Source of the DNA: Corynebacterium sp. NML130628
GTDB lineage: Bacteria; Actinomycetota; Actinomycetes; Mycobacteriales; Mycobacteriaceae
NCBI RefSeq assembly: GCF_001875665.1
Contig: NZ_MLAL01000016.1
Span: forward strand, 372,001-436,000
Length of the DNA: 64,000 nt
Reading direction: 5' to 3'
Shown here: piece by piece, positions 36,410 through 43,856 of the stretch
How positions within the stretch are numbered: position 1 is the first letter of the stretch
Layout: each line of letters opens with the position of its first letter
Notes under the pieces: generated by a model
What the model was told of the DNA's origin: nothing
Seen by the model: the letters and a program-made list of their open reading frames with translations, nothing else
Databases searched by the model: none
Made by a program: the position numbers and the translations under genes

Positions 36410-37804
36410 ATGGATATAGTTATTGCAGTCTTTGCCCTCTTGGGCTTCATCGTATTGACGGCGTCAACCGGTCTATTCGTCGCAATCGAGTTTGCGATGA
36501 CAGGCCTGGAACGTTCAACTATCGATGAGCACGTCCGCGAAGTCGGTGACCGGACAGCCAAAGCAGTCGCACGTGATCACGCGAACCTCTCGTTTGTATT
36601 GTCCGGCGCACAGCTCGGTATTACCGTCACAACGCTCGCCGCGGGTTTCCTCGCGGAACCGGTGTTGGGTAAGTTCTTCACTCCCCTGCTTGAACTCGTT
36701 GGCTTGAATGAGACAGCTTCAACGACGGTTGCACTCGTTCTCGCGCTCGCAATCGCGACATTGCTGTCGATGGTCTTCGGCGAGCTTGTCCCAAAGAACA
36801 TAGCAATCACTGATCCGCTAAAGACAGCGCGCGTCGTGGTGCCTCCGGTCAACGCGTTCAATACCGCCGCCGCTTGGTTCATCCGATGGCTCAACACGTC
36901 TGCGAACTGGATTGTGCGCAAACTAGGCATTGAGCCTGCGGATGAATTGGCTTCTGCCCGCTCAGGACAAGAGCTCGGTGCGGTTGTGCGAAACTCTATG
37001 GAATCCGGCGACCTTGATGCAGATACTGCCGCGGTGATCGATAGATCACTTCAGTTCGGCGAGACTACCGCCGAGGCTGTGATGACGCCCCGCTCCACCA
37101 TTAACGCTCTCGATGCTGAGGACACCGTGGCGGACCTCATTTCGTTCGCCCGCGAGACTGGGCACTCGCGCTTCCCCGTTCGCCGTGGCGACTTGGATGA
37201 CACGATTGGCGTCGTCCACATTAAAGACGCATTCTCAGTGGATAAGGCGCTGCGTACTAGCACCAAGCTATCAGCGCTTGCGAAGCCTGTGCCGTTTATC
37301 CCGGGTACGCTCGATGGTGATGCTGTACTCAACCGGGTTCGTTCTGCCGGGTCGCAGGTAGTGCTGGTTGCAGACGAGTTCGGTGGCACGCAAGGGCTAG
37401 TGACGATTGAAGACGTAGTTGAAGAAATCCTCGGTGAGGTCTACGACGAGTACGACGACCGCGAGTCCGAGCGTGACTTTTTGCACGTGGGAACCTCGTG
37501 GGAGATTTCGGGTTTGGTGCGGCTCGATGAGCTGCAAGACGAACTCGGATACGTTGCACCGGAGGGACCATACGAAACTCTTGGTGGTCTCATCATGTCG
37601 GCGCTCGGCCATATTCCAACCGTCGGTGACAAGGTAGTACTCCCAACCGGTACCGCGGATTTCCAGGAGCAGTTTGAAACAGGCAGCGCCGGACACTGGC
37701 TCGCCAGAGTTTCCACAATGGACAACCGCCGGATCGATCGAGCAATCTTGAGTCCGATTTCCCCAAAGGAAGCTGAAGAGTTTCAAAGGAGGTCAGCACA
37801 ATGA
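36410..37804 (+). CDS. CNNM/CorC-type membrane protein with CBS pair, first paralogue
   Basis: The 464-residue protein has the DUF21 membrane domain (about 1-195; three or four helices with FVAIEFAMTGLERSTI), a CBS-domain pair (about 210-335; MTPRSTINALDAEDTV and DDTIGVVHIKDAF) and a C-terminal CorC_HlyC transporter-associated domain (about 355-440). This family (CNNM/CorB/CorC) is linked to magnesium and cobalt efflux or resistance. It starts three bases after the helicase gene with no clear ribosome site and may depend on coupling. The downstream paralogue overlaps its end by four bases. Co-occurrence with corA nearby points to divalent metal balance. Confidence 0.88.
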   Translation: MDIVIAVFALLGFIVLTASTGLFVAIEFAMTGLERSTIDEHVREVGDRTAKAVARDHANLSFVLSGAQLGITVTTLAAGFLAEPVLGKFFTPLLELVGLNETASTTVALVLALAIATLLSMVFGELVPKNIAITDPLKTARVVVPPVNAFNTAAAWFIRWLNTSANWIVRKLGIEPADELASARSGQELGAVVRNSMESGDLDADTAAVIDRSLQFGETTAEAVMTPRSTINALDAEDTVADLISFARETGHSRFPVRRGDLDDTIGVVHIKDAFSVDKALRTSTKLSALAKPVPFIPGTLDGDAVLNRVRSAGSQVVLVADEFGGTQGLVTIEDVVEEILGEVYDEYDDRESERDFLHVGTSWEISGLVRLDELQDELGYVAPEGPYETLGGLIMSALGHIPTVGDKVVLPTGTADFQEQFETGSAGHWLARVSTMDNRRIDRAILSPISPKEAEEFQRRSAQ

Positions 37805-38853
37805 GTATTTGGGTAGCGATCCTGCTTATTGTCGTCCTCCTCGCGATCAATGCCTTCTTCGTTGCATCAGAATTCGCACTTGTATCGTCGAGACGCGACC
37901 GACTGGAGTCGATGCAGGCACAGGGCAAAACGAATGTAGCCGGCGTACTTTATGCAACAGAGCACCTTTCGATCTACCTTGCTGGCGCTCAGTTGGGCAT
38001 CACGATAGCGTCACTGGTTCTTGGTAAGGTCGCTGAGCCCGCGGTTGCTCACTATATTGAGGTCCCATTTCTCTCGCTTGGGTTACCGAGTGAGTGGCTG
38101 CACCCCGTCTCGTTCATCATTGCACTGGCGTTTATCTCGTTCTTGCATATCTTGTTTGGGGAGATGGTGCCAAAGAACATTGCAATCGCTGGGCCAGAGT
38201 CGACGGCGGTTTGGCTCACGCCTGCAATGACGCTCTGGATGAGAGTCACAGGCCCATTCATTCGGTTCTTGAACTGGTTGGCACGTAAGACGCTAGCAAT
38301 GTTTGGCATAGAGCAGCGTGACGAGCTTGCCTCCACGGTGGACCAAAAACAGTTGGCGAATATGATTCGTGAGTCCCGCGAAGAAGGGCTGCTGGACGCC
38401 GAGGAGACCGCTCGCCTATCGAAGGCCCTGCGGTCCGAGTCGAGGAATCTCAAAGAAGTGATGATTCCTCTCGATCGCCTAACTACTATCCCGTTCTATC
38501 CGGAGGGAGTCGCGCTTTCCGTCATCGAGGAGGCGGTACGTGACACTGGCTACTCACGATTCCCGGTTGCTCGCGACACTGGCATTCTCGTTGGCTACAT
38601 CCACGTGAAGGATATCTTGGACCTGATGGAGTCAGAGGAGGACGATCCCCTTGTACCTGTCAGCCGTATCCGTCCGCTGACGGTCATTGATGGTTCTGAG
38701 TCGCTAGATAGCGCGTTGACCTCCCTGCACCGTCGTTCAGCGCACATGGCACAGGTTCGTGATCAGGGGCGACTCGTAGGCGTGTTGGCCCTTGAGGACA
38801 TTATTGAGGAGTATGTGGGCACAGTGGCAGACTGGACCCACGAAAACTCATGA
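37801..38853 (+). CDS. CNNM/CorC-type membrane protein with CBS pair, second paralogue
   Basis: The 350-residue protein has the same DUF21 domain (about 1-195; FFVASEFALVSSRRDRLES) and CBS pair (about 210-340; EVMIPLDRLTTIPFYPEG and ILVGYIHVKDILDLM) as its neighbour, but lacks the C-terminal CorC domain. AAGGAGG at 37787-37793 gives it a strong ribosome site. The ATGA overlap with the first paralogue suggests equal production, and the two may form a heteromer. The difference in domain length suggests the first paralogue holds the regulatory tail for both; that is inference. The next gene also starts at an ATGA overlap. Confidence 0.88.
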   Translation: MSIWVAILLIVVLLAINAFFVASEFALVSSRRDRLESMQAQGKTNVAGVLYATEHLSIYLAGAQLGITIASLVLGKVAEPAVAHYIEVPFLSLGLPSEWLHPVSFIIALAFISFLHILFGEMVPKNIAIAGPESTAVWLTPAMTLWMRVTGPFIRFLNWLARKTLAMFGIEQRDELASTVDQKQLANMIRESREEGLLDAEETARLSKALRSESRNLKEVMIPLDRLTTIPFYPEGVALSVIEEAVRDTGYSRFPVARDTGILVGYIHVKDILDLMESEEDDPLVPVSRIRPLTVIDGSESLDSALTSLHRRSAHMAQVRDQGRLVGVLALEDIIEEYVGTVADWTHENS

Positions 38854-39716
38854 TTCGTACCTTCCTCGAGCCTTCTGATTATCGGGGTCGGATCGCGAAC
38901 CATGAGCAGCGTGCGGCTGAATTCGTTGAGCCACACCTAGCGCGCCGACGTCGCGCACTGAAGCACCCCGTATGGGATTTCCTGTTCGACTATTACAGGT
39001 TTCGCCCCACGCATCTTAAAAAGTGGCACCCTGGGGCTCACGCAGTGCTTCTCGACGCCTCTTCGCTTCCCCAAGCGTCTTGGCGCAGTTACAGCGTGAA
39101 AGACGGCGGAGACGTCTGCGTTAACGTCGAGTTGTTGCTGAAACAGCGCAACCAAGATGTGGAGGAGATTTATAAACTGCTCCGTGCTACGGCGTCGCGT
39201 CCTGCGCATTTTGACTGCTTCGGGCTTCACGAATGGGCGATGCTCTACAGAGAGGACCACCCACGGCACGATCTCCCACTGCGCTTAGGCCGTGAAGGAA
39301 CCAACGAAGTTGTGGAGTCGCACCAGCTGCGTTGTACGCACTTCGACGCGTTCCGTTTCTTTACCGCTCCCGCACGCCCACTTAACGTGTTGGTGTTGCA
39401 GCGGGAAGACCAGCTCTCTCGGGAGCAGCCTGGTTGTGTGCACGCCACAATGGATTTGTTCAAGTGGGCGCTCAAACTTGGGCCCTTGGTGCCGGGCGAC
39501 CTGCTACTTGATTGTTTCGAGCTGGCGATAGACGCGCGGCGTCTCGATATGGAAGCCTCCCCCTATGACTGCCGCGAACTTGGCTTCGATGTCGTGCCTG
39601 TGGAGACGACGAAAGGGAAAATCACGTATGTTCAGCGTCAACGCGTGCTCACTGCGCGTGGTGAAGAGTTACGGTCCCGGCTCGTCGCTCTCCTCGACAT
39701 GGTGGCGGGGCGTTAG
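38850..39716 (+). CDS. Conserved actinobacterial protein of unknown function
   Basis: I cannot assign a function. The 288-residue product is soluble, with no signal or membrane segment, and is rich in His, Arg, Cys and Trp. Visible features are HPVWDFLFDYYRFRPTHLKKWHPG near residue 40 (quoted as HPVWDFLFDYY and FRPTHLKKWHPG), FDCFGLHEWAMLYR near 120, and RCTHFDAFRFFT near 160. These His/Cys-containing stretches could hold a metal site. Similar proteins are often labelled 3-methyladenine DNA glycosylase in databases, but I see no helix-hairpin-helix or other glycosylase hallmark. The start overlaps the preceding CNNM-like gene by four bases, so it belongs to that operon. Confidence 0.75.
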   Translation: MIRTFLEPSDYRGRIANHEQRAAEFVEPHLARRRRALKHPVWDFLFDYYRFRPTHLKKWHPGAHAVLLDASSLPQASWRSYSVKDGGDVCVNVELLLKQRNQDVEEIYKLLRATASRPAHFDCFGLHEWAMLYREDHPRHDLPLRLGREGTNEVVESHQLRCTHFDAFRFFTAPARPLNVLVLQREDQLSREQPGCVHATMDLFKWALKLGPLVPGDLLLDCFELAIDARRLDMEASPYDCRELGFDVVPVETTKGKITYVQRQRVLTARGEELRSRLVALLDMVAGR

Positions 39717-39767
39717 ACTGTGTGGCAACGATAAACGGGTTGTACATGAATTAAGGACGGTATTGAC

Positions 39768-41162
39768 ATGGGCCGACATTCTGATGGCAAGAGCAATTAT
39801 CGCTTGTCTGGTGGAGCGATCATGGTCCTTCTGGTTGCGCTCGCGGTGATCCTGAGTGCCATCTTGATGATGAAGCTCAAACCGGACCGTACCGAAACCT
39901 CTGCTGAGCAAGAGTGCATCGCTGGTGAGCTGTCGTTGCCCATCGTTTCTACCGATAGCGCAGTCGGTGGCGCTGTCGTAGCTGCCTACAATGACGCACA
40001 TCGCGTCGTTCGCGATTACTGCGTGCGGGCGGAGCTCGTCGATAAAGTTGAGGATGCGGCATTGCTGCTCGCCCCGGAGAACGCGAACACCGAAGCCTTA
40101 CTCCAGAATGCGCAGCGTACCGCGGCGGTGTCAGACCCTGAGGTTGTCTATGCAGCACCTCTCGGCGTAGAAGGACAGACTTCTGCTGACCCGTCGTCGC
40201 TCAAACTGGAATCAGTGCGCTTTGTGTTGCCTGAACGCTCGGATGCATCCGCTGCAGTTGCGTCGTTACTCGCCGCGGACGAAAACAGAGCCGTGGCGAC
40301 GCTACAGGAGCAGGCTGTACAAAATGTCGATGATATAGAGTTGAACCAAGGCCTCTACGCAGCAGTGCTCGGAGATGCGACCGGAGACCGGGTGTTCACC
40401 TCGCTGGATGCTGTGCTAAATTACGTCGGCATCCCACTCAATAGCACTGATGCGGTGGACGAGAATAAATCCCGTGCTGGCCAAGACCTGATGAAGCAAG
40501 CCGCTTCAGCGCTGAAAGCTGATAAGAATAGCCAAGTAGTCGACGTGTCGAAGCAAGTCTGGGCCGAGGTTGGCGAGACGCCAGTACTTAGGTTGGGGCA
40601 GGAACACAAACCAGAGGCAGAGGCGACGGATAAGCAGGGGCCACGGGACACCTTGTTCCTATACGACACCTCCGATGCAATGCAACCATTCAAGTCGGCG
40701 GTCGACGCCGCGATCGGTGACGAGGCGAAGCGTGTCACTGAATCTGGCCATCAAGTTGCGTTGTGGAACTATTCTTCCCCCTTGAACCCTGGTGTGGTTA
40801 AGGGCTGGCGCAGCAACATTGCTATGACTAACAGCGCAGAAGACGTCGCACACACTGCTAGTTTGCTGGGCACAGGCGGTGTACCACAGACACGAGAAGC
40901 ACTTTTCGCAGCTGCCAGTGCAATGCGGGAGCTCGATCGTGACGTTCGAATCGTGCTGATCACTACAGGCACTGTCGATGACAACGGTGCACCGGAGTCC
41001 GCACAAGAATTGCGTGATCAACTTGGTGAGCGCATCACGCTCAGTGTGGTTCGTGTTGGTGCAAACCCTGCTGATCAGGTTGTTGCCGACGTTGCCGCTG
41101 TCGTCAAGGACGCTCCTTCGGCTGAGGAGCTCGGCTCGGCGCTATCAGGTGCCGTAGGCTGA
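39768..41162 (+). CDS. Membrane-anchored protein with degenerate vWA-like domain
   Basis: The 464-residue protein has a short basic N-terminus, one membrane helix (about 16-36: GAIMVLLVALAVILSAILMM), a binding-protein-like middle region (about 50-280) and a von Willebrand A-like C-terminal domain beginning DTLFLYDTSDAM near residue 297. The metal motif of vWA domains is DxSxS; here it reads DTSDA, so the last serine is lost and metal binding is doubtful. The orientation places the domains outside the cell. AAGGA (39753-39757) lies ten bases before the ATG. It is followed by a strong hairpin. The function is unknown. Confidence 0.75.
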   Translation: MGRHSDGKSNYRLSGGAIMVLLVALAVILSAILMMKLKPDRTETSAEQECIAGELSLPIVSTDSAVGGAVVAAYNDAHRVVRDYCVRAELVDKVEDAALLLAPENANTEALLQNAQRTAAVSDPEVVYAAPLGVEGQTSADPSSLKLESVRFVLPERSDASAAVASLLAADENRAVATLQEQAVQNVDDIELNQGLYAAVLGDATGDRVFTSLDAVLNYVGIPLNSTDAVDENKSRAGQDLMKQAASALKADKNSQVVDVSKQVWAEVGETPVLRLGQEHKPEAEATDKQGPRDTLFLYDTSDAMQPFKSAVDAAIGDEAKRVTESGHQVALWNYSSPLNPGVVKGWRSNIAMTNSAEDVAHTASLLGTGGVPQTREALFAAASAMRELDRDVRIVLITTGTVDDNGAPESAQELRDQLGERITLSVVRVGANPADQVVADVAAVVKDAPSAEELGSALSGAVG

Positions 41163-41183
41163 GGTTTCCTGTTTTTATAGCAC

Positions 41184-41229
41184 GAAGGCTGCAGCCCCGC
41201 CGGGGAGTATCGGCGGGGCTGCAGCCTTC
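41184..41229. terminator. Bidirectional terminator hairpin
   Basis: A perfect 19-bp inverted repeat, GAAGGCTGCAGCCCCGCCG (41184-41202) with its complement at 41211-41229, and an eight-base loop. It lies between the converging vWA-like gene and MerR gene. It lacks a U-run but is very stable. Confidence 0.8.
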
Positions 41230-41239
41230 AAGGAACTGT

Positions 41240-41815
41240 CTACGAAGACTTACGGCGACGTCGGTCTGCCAGTTCGTCGAACCCGACAGGCTGAGGGCCG
41301 TTAAGCTCAGGGTTAATCGTTTCTGCGGGGAAGTCCGCGATGGTGCCTGTAAGGTCTTTCATGATCTGCGGGACCGCGATGCCGAAGACGCCTTGGCCCC
41401 CACCAAGGAGGTCAATTACTTCTTCGTTGCTTCGGCACTCGTACACTGTCGTTCCGTCAGAAACCAACGTGATTTCGGCAATGTCATTCACGCCACGGTT
41501 TCGGAGCTTGTCAACGGCCAGACGAATGTTCTGCAACGAAATCCCTGTGTCCAGCAGGCCCTTCACAATCTTCAGAACGAGGATGTCTTTGAAAGAGTAG
41601 AGGCGCTGCGATCCAGAACCTTTTGCGCCTCGGATTGACGGCTTGACCAGATCAGTGCGCGCCCAGTAGTCAAGCTGCCGATAGGTGATGCCTGCGACTT
41701 GGCATGCGATCGGTACTCGGTACCCCACTTCGTCTGAAGGACCGATGTCAAACAGCGTTTCCTGAACAGGCCCTTCCAACGAAGAAAGCTCAAGCTCTTG
41801 TTGCAGATCGCTCAT
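41240..41815 (-). CDS. MerR-family transcriptional regulator (distal gene of the odhI cluster)
   Basis: The 191-residue product has a MerR-type winged helix near residues 35-100 (PIACQVAGITYRQLDYWAR, then a short wing and RLYSFKDILVLKIVKGLL) and a C-terminal region of about 90 residues without an obvious effector site. The MerR helix starts later than usual, after a 30-residue acidic extension. It resembles the second MerR gene next to garA/odhI in other Actinobacteria (such as Rv1830 in M. tuberculosis). The recognised partner FtsR is encoded two genes away. A palindrome at 41845-41868 upstream could be its own operator. Confidence 0.88.
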   Translation of the reverse strand: MSDLQQELELSSLEGPVQETLFDIGPSDEVGYRVPIACQVAGITYRQLDYWARTDLVKPSIRGAKGSGSQRLYSFKDILVLKIVKGLLDTGISLQNIRLAVDKLRNRGVNDIAEITLVSDGTTVYECRSNEEVIDLLGGGQGVFGIAVPQIMKDLTGTIADFPAETINPELNGPQPVGFDELADRRRRKSS

Positions 41816-41844
41816 TTCCCATACTCCCGTTTTCTATTGTGTCG

Positions 41845-41868
41845 GCTATCAGTATTTGTATCGATAGC
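41845..41868. promoter_or_regulatory. Inverted repeat upstream of the MerR gene
   Basis: GCTATC (41845-41850) and GATAGC (41863-41868) form a perfect inverted repeat with a 12-base spacer, about 30-50 bases before the MerR start codon. The arms resemble a MerR-type dyad in size, so autoregulation is possible. The 124-base gap (41816-41939) otherwise holds only an AT-rich promoter-like region. Confidence 0.4.
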
Positions 41869-41939
41869 TTAGGCATACGACTGTATCAGCTTGGGCAGAC
41901 ACGCCGAAGTCTCAACCTTTACTTTACATTGAGAGGCTT

Positions 41940-42515
41940 CTATTGGGAAGGGCGTTCCTCGTCGTCTCCATCTGGAGCAAACAGGTCATCAGCGCCAAGA
42001 CTCTTCATGAGCCGCTCAAAGTCACGGTCCGCCTCGGGGTCACCACTAGCAGACACGCTTTCCGCCTCTGCCCCACTAGAATTGTCAGGAAGGTCGAGGT
42101 CAAACAAGCCTTTAGCGTCGGCTGGGGAAATACGGATACCTGCCTGCCGCAAGACCTGTGGATCCACCTGGAGGGAAATATCACCCGTCCAGGCCAGCAG
42201 CAGTGCGTCAGACATGCTCGTGTCAACTTTACTGCCGGTGCTGAGCAGGACTTCTGCACGAAACACACCCTGGTAGTAACTTGCGATACGCAACGCCTGG
42301 ACCTGGGTACCCAAATCTTTCAAGGTTTCTAGATACGTCTCGTAGATACTGGGGTTAAGAGGTCCGACATCATCGATCAACGCGGCCAGCTTGCCGCCCG
42401 AGAACGGCGAAAGCCACACAGGCAAGTAGAGGTCCTGCTCTGGTGCATGCAATAACGCGCAAAGGAAATGCTCAGGGCCAACCGGGTATACACCCAGTAG
42501 ATTCAGCGACTGCAT
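41940..42515 (-). CDS. Bifunctional nuclease-family (DUF151) protein
   Basis: The 191-residue product matches the DUF151/BFN family, described as nucleases in some plants and bacteria but poorly studied in Actinobacteria. The conserved part covers residues 1-135 with LPVWLSPFSGGKLAALIDDV and VSTGSKVDTSMSDALLLAW-type residues (here LLSTGSKVDTSMSDALLLAW). An acidic, Ser/Asp/Glu-rich tail follows (about 140-191). It starts one base after the ftsR stop codon (TAG-C-ATG), so it is cotranscribed and probably coupled. Homologues occupy the same place beside garA in mycobacteria (Rv1829). The role is open. Confidence 0.85.
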   Translation of the reverse strand: MQSLNLLGVYPVGPEHFLCALLHAPEQDLYLPVWLSPFSGGKLAALIDDVGPLNPSIYETYLETLKDLGTQVQALRIASYYQGVFRAEVLLSTGSKVDTSMSDALLLAWTGDISLQVDPQVLRQAGIRISPADAKGLFDLDLPDNSSGAEAESVSASGDPEADRDFERLMKSLGADDLFAPDGDDEERPSQ

Positions 42516-42516
42516 G

Positions 42517-43260
42517 CTAGCGTCCAGAGTTTCGCAGTTCGTTCTTTACAAGCGAAGCGTGCAAGGAAACAACCAGGGCAGAAAGCTGCTGCCCAAGTTC
42601 CTCGGCCTGCTGTGCCGAGTTCTCTTTGCCGGATTTGGCCACAGGCTCCGTTACCTGAGAGATCAAATCAGCCTGACGCCGCGCCATTGTTCTCAGCGTC
42701 TTCAGGTGACGCGAATCGAAACCGAACTCCGCCAGCGCCAAGGCTGCGGTGACGATACGAACGTCGTCGGCAGTGAAATGGCCAGCCATATCAGGAACGA
42801 TCAAACCATCGCGCACAAATTGGTCGACAAGCTGCTGGTCCGTTTGAGCTTGCTCGGCAACATCGATGTCGCTCAAGTGAGTCGACGTCGGTGCGCGGAA
42901 ACTATCCGGTGACACCAGCGGATCTGACTCACTCACGCTCATGATCGCCGTGACTTGGCCTGAGTCCATCGCTTCAAGCTGTTCGCGGATCACTTTCAAC
43001 GGCAAATAATTATCCCGCTGAGTAACCAGGATGTAACGCAGTCGCTCAACATCGTCGGTTGTGAACCGTCGGTATCCAGACGCGGTACGCTGAGGCGTGA
43101 TCAGTCCCTCCGACTCAAGGAAGCGAATCTTTGACACTGTCACGTCGGGAAATTCCTCCCGCAACTGTTTCAGGACAACACCAATAGACATGGTCTTGGC
43201 CACTGAAGGCGCGGCAGTGGTACCCACTTGTTCTGTAGCAGTTCGACGAATTGCACTCAC
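42517..43260 (-). CDS. ftsR: MerR-type regulator FtsR
   Basis: FtsR activates ftsZ, and so cell division, in C. glutamicum. The 247-residue product has a 23-residue N-terminal extension and then a MerR winged helix: MSIGVVLKQLREEFPDVTVS, KIRFLESEGLITPQRTASGY, RRFTTDDVERLRYILVTQR. A helical C-terminal part follows and lacks the cysteines of metal-sensing MerR proteins. The GTG at 43260 was kept because the extension looks like the one I recall in C. glutamicum; an ATG at 43191 is the alternative. It lies 49 bases downstream of odhI on the same strand. Confidence 0.92.
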   Translation of the reverse strand: MSAIRRTATEQVGTTAAPSVAKTMSIGVVLKQLREEFPDVTVSKIRFLESEGLITPQRTASGYRRFTTDDVERLRYILVTQRDNYLPLKVIREQLEAMDSGQVTAIMSVSESDPLVSPDSFRAPTSTHLSDIDVAEQAQTDQQLVDQFVRDGLIVPDMAGHFTADDVRIVTAALALAEFGFDSRHLKTLRTMARRQADLISQVTEPVAKSGKENSAQQAEELGQQLSALVVSLHASLVKNELRNSGR

Positions 43261-43309
43261 GGTGATGGATGATCTTTTCTAATGGATGGAGACGGACTGG
43301 CGGACAATG

Positions 43310-43741
43310 CTACTTATCGTCAGCGATGAAAACTAGACGGAACTTACCGATTTGGATTTCATCTCCCGAAGACAGCATCTGAGAGTCTTTCGGCTCTCGG
43401 TTCACGTAGGTGCCGTTCAGCGATCCCACATCAACAACCTCGAAGGACTCACCATTGCGGCGGAACTCAGCGTGGCGACGAGACACGGTGACATCGTCTA
43501 GGAAAATATCCGCCTCAGGGTGCCGACCTGCCGTGGTTGCGTCCTGGTCCAGCAGAAACCGCGCGCCAGCGTTAGGTCCGCGTTTTACCACGAGCAAGGC
43601 AACGCCCTCCGGCAAGTTTTCCGTGCTAGTGACGTTATCGTTAGCTGCAGCAGCGCCGTTTTCCATCTCCTTCAAAAGGTCAGCACGAAAGACGGAGGTC
43701 GTTTCGACCTGGACGATGTCTGCATCTTTGTTCTCGGCCAT
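43310..43741 (-). CDS. odhI: OdhI, FHA-domain inhibitor of 2-oxoglutarate dehydrogenase
   Basis: OdhI (GarA in mycobacteria) binds and inhibits the E1 part of 2-oxoglutarate dehydrogenase when unphosphorylated, directing 2-oxoglutarate to glutamate. The 143-residue product has the kinase target region VETTSVFRADLLKEME, with threonines 14 and 15 at the positions phosphorylated by PknG and other kinases, and a C-terminal FHA domain (about 48-140) with TAGRHPEADIFLDD, VSRRHAEFRR and GSLNGTYVNRE. All FHA phosphothreonine-binding residues look intact. It lies just downstream of secA2 on the same strand. Confidence 0.97.
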   Translation of the reverse strand: MAENKDADIVQVETTSVFRADLLKEMENGAAAANDNVTSTENLPEGVALLVVKRGPNAGARFLLDQDATTAGRHPEADIFLDDVTVSRRHAEFRRNGESFEVVDVGSLNGTYVNREPKDSQMLSSGDEIQIGKFRLVFIADDK

Positions 43742-43856
43742 TCAAAACTCCTGACGGTGTTTATAAAGTCAATAATTCTAAGTCGCAATATTACCCAACT
43801 GTGGGTCAGCGTGCTGTTGCGGTTCTAGTGTAGCGCTCTGAACCTCAACATGAGGA

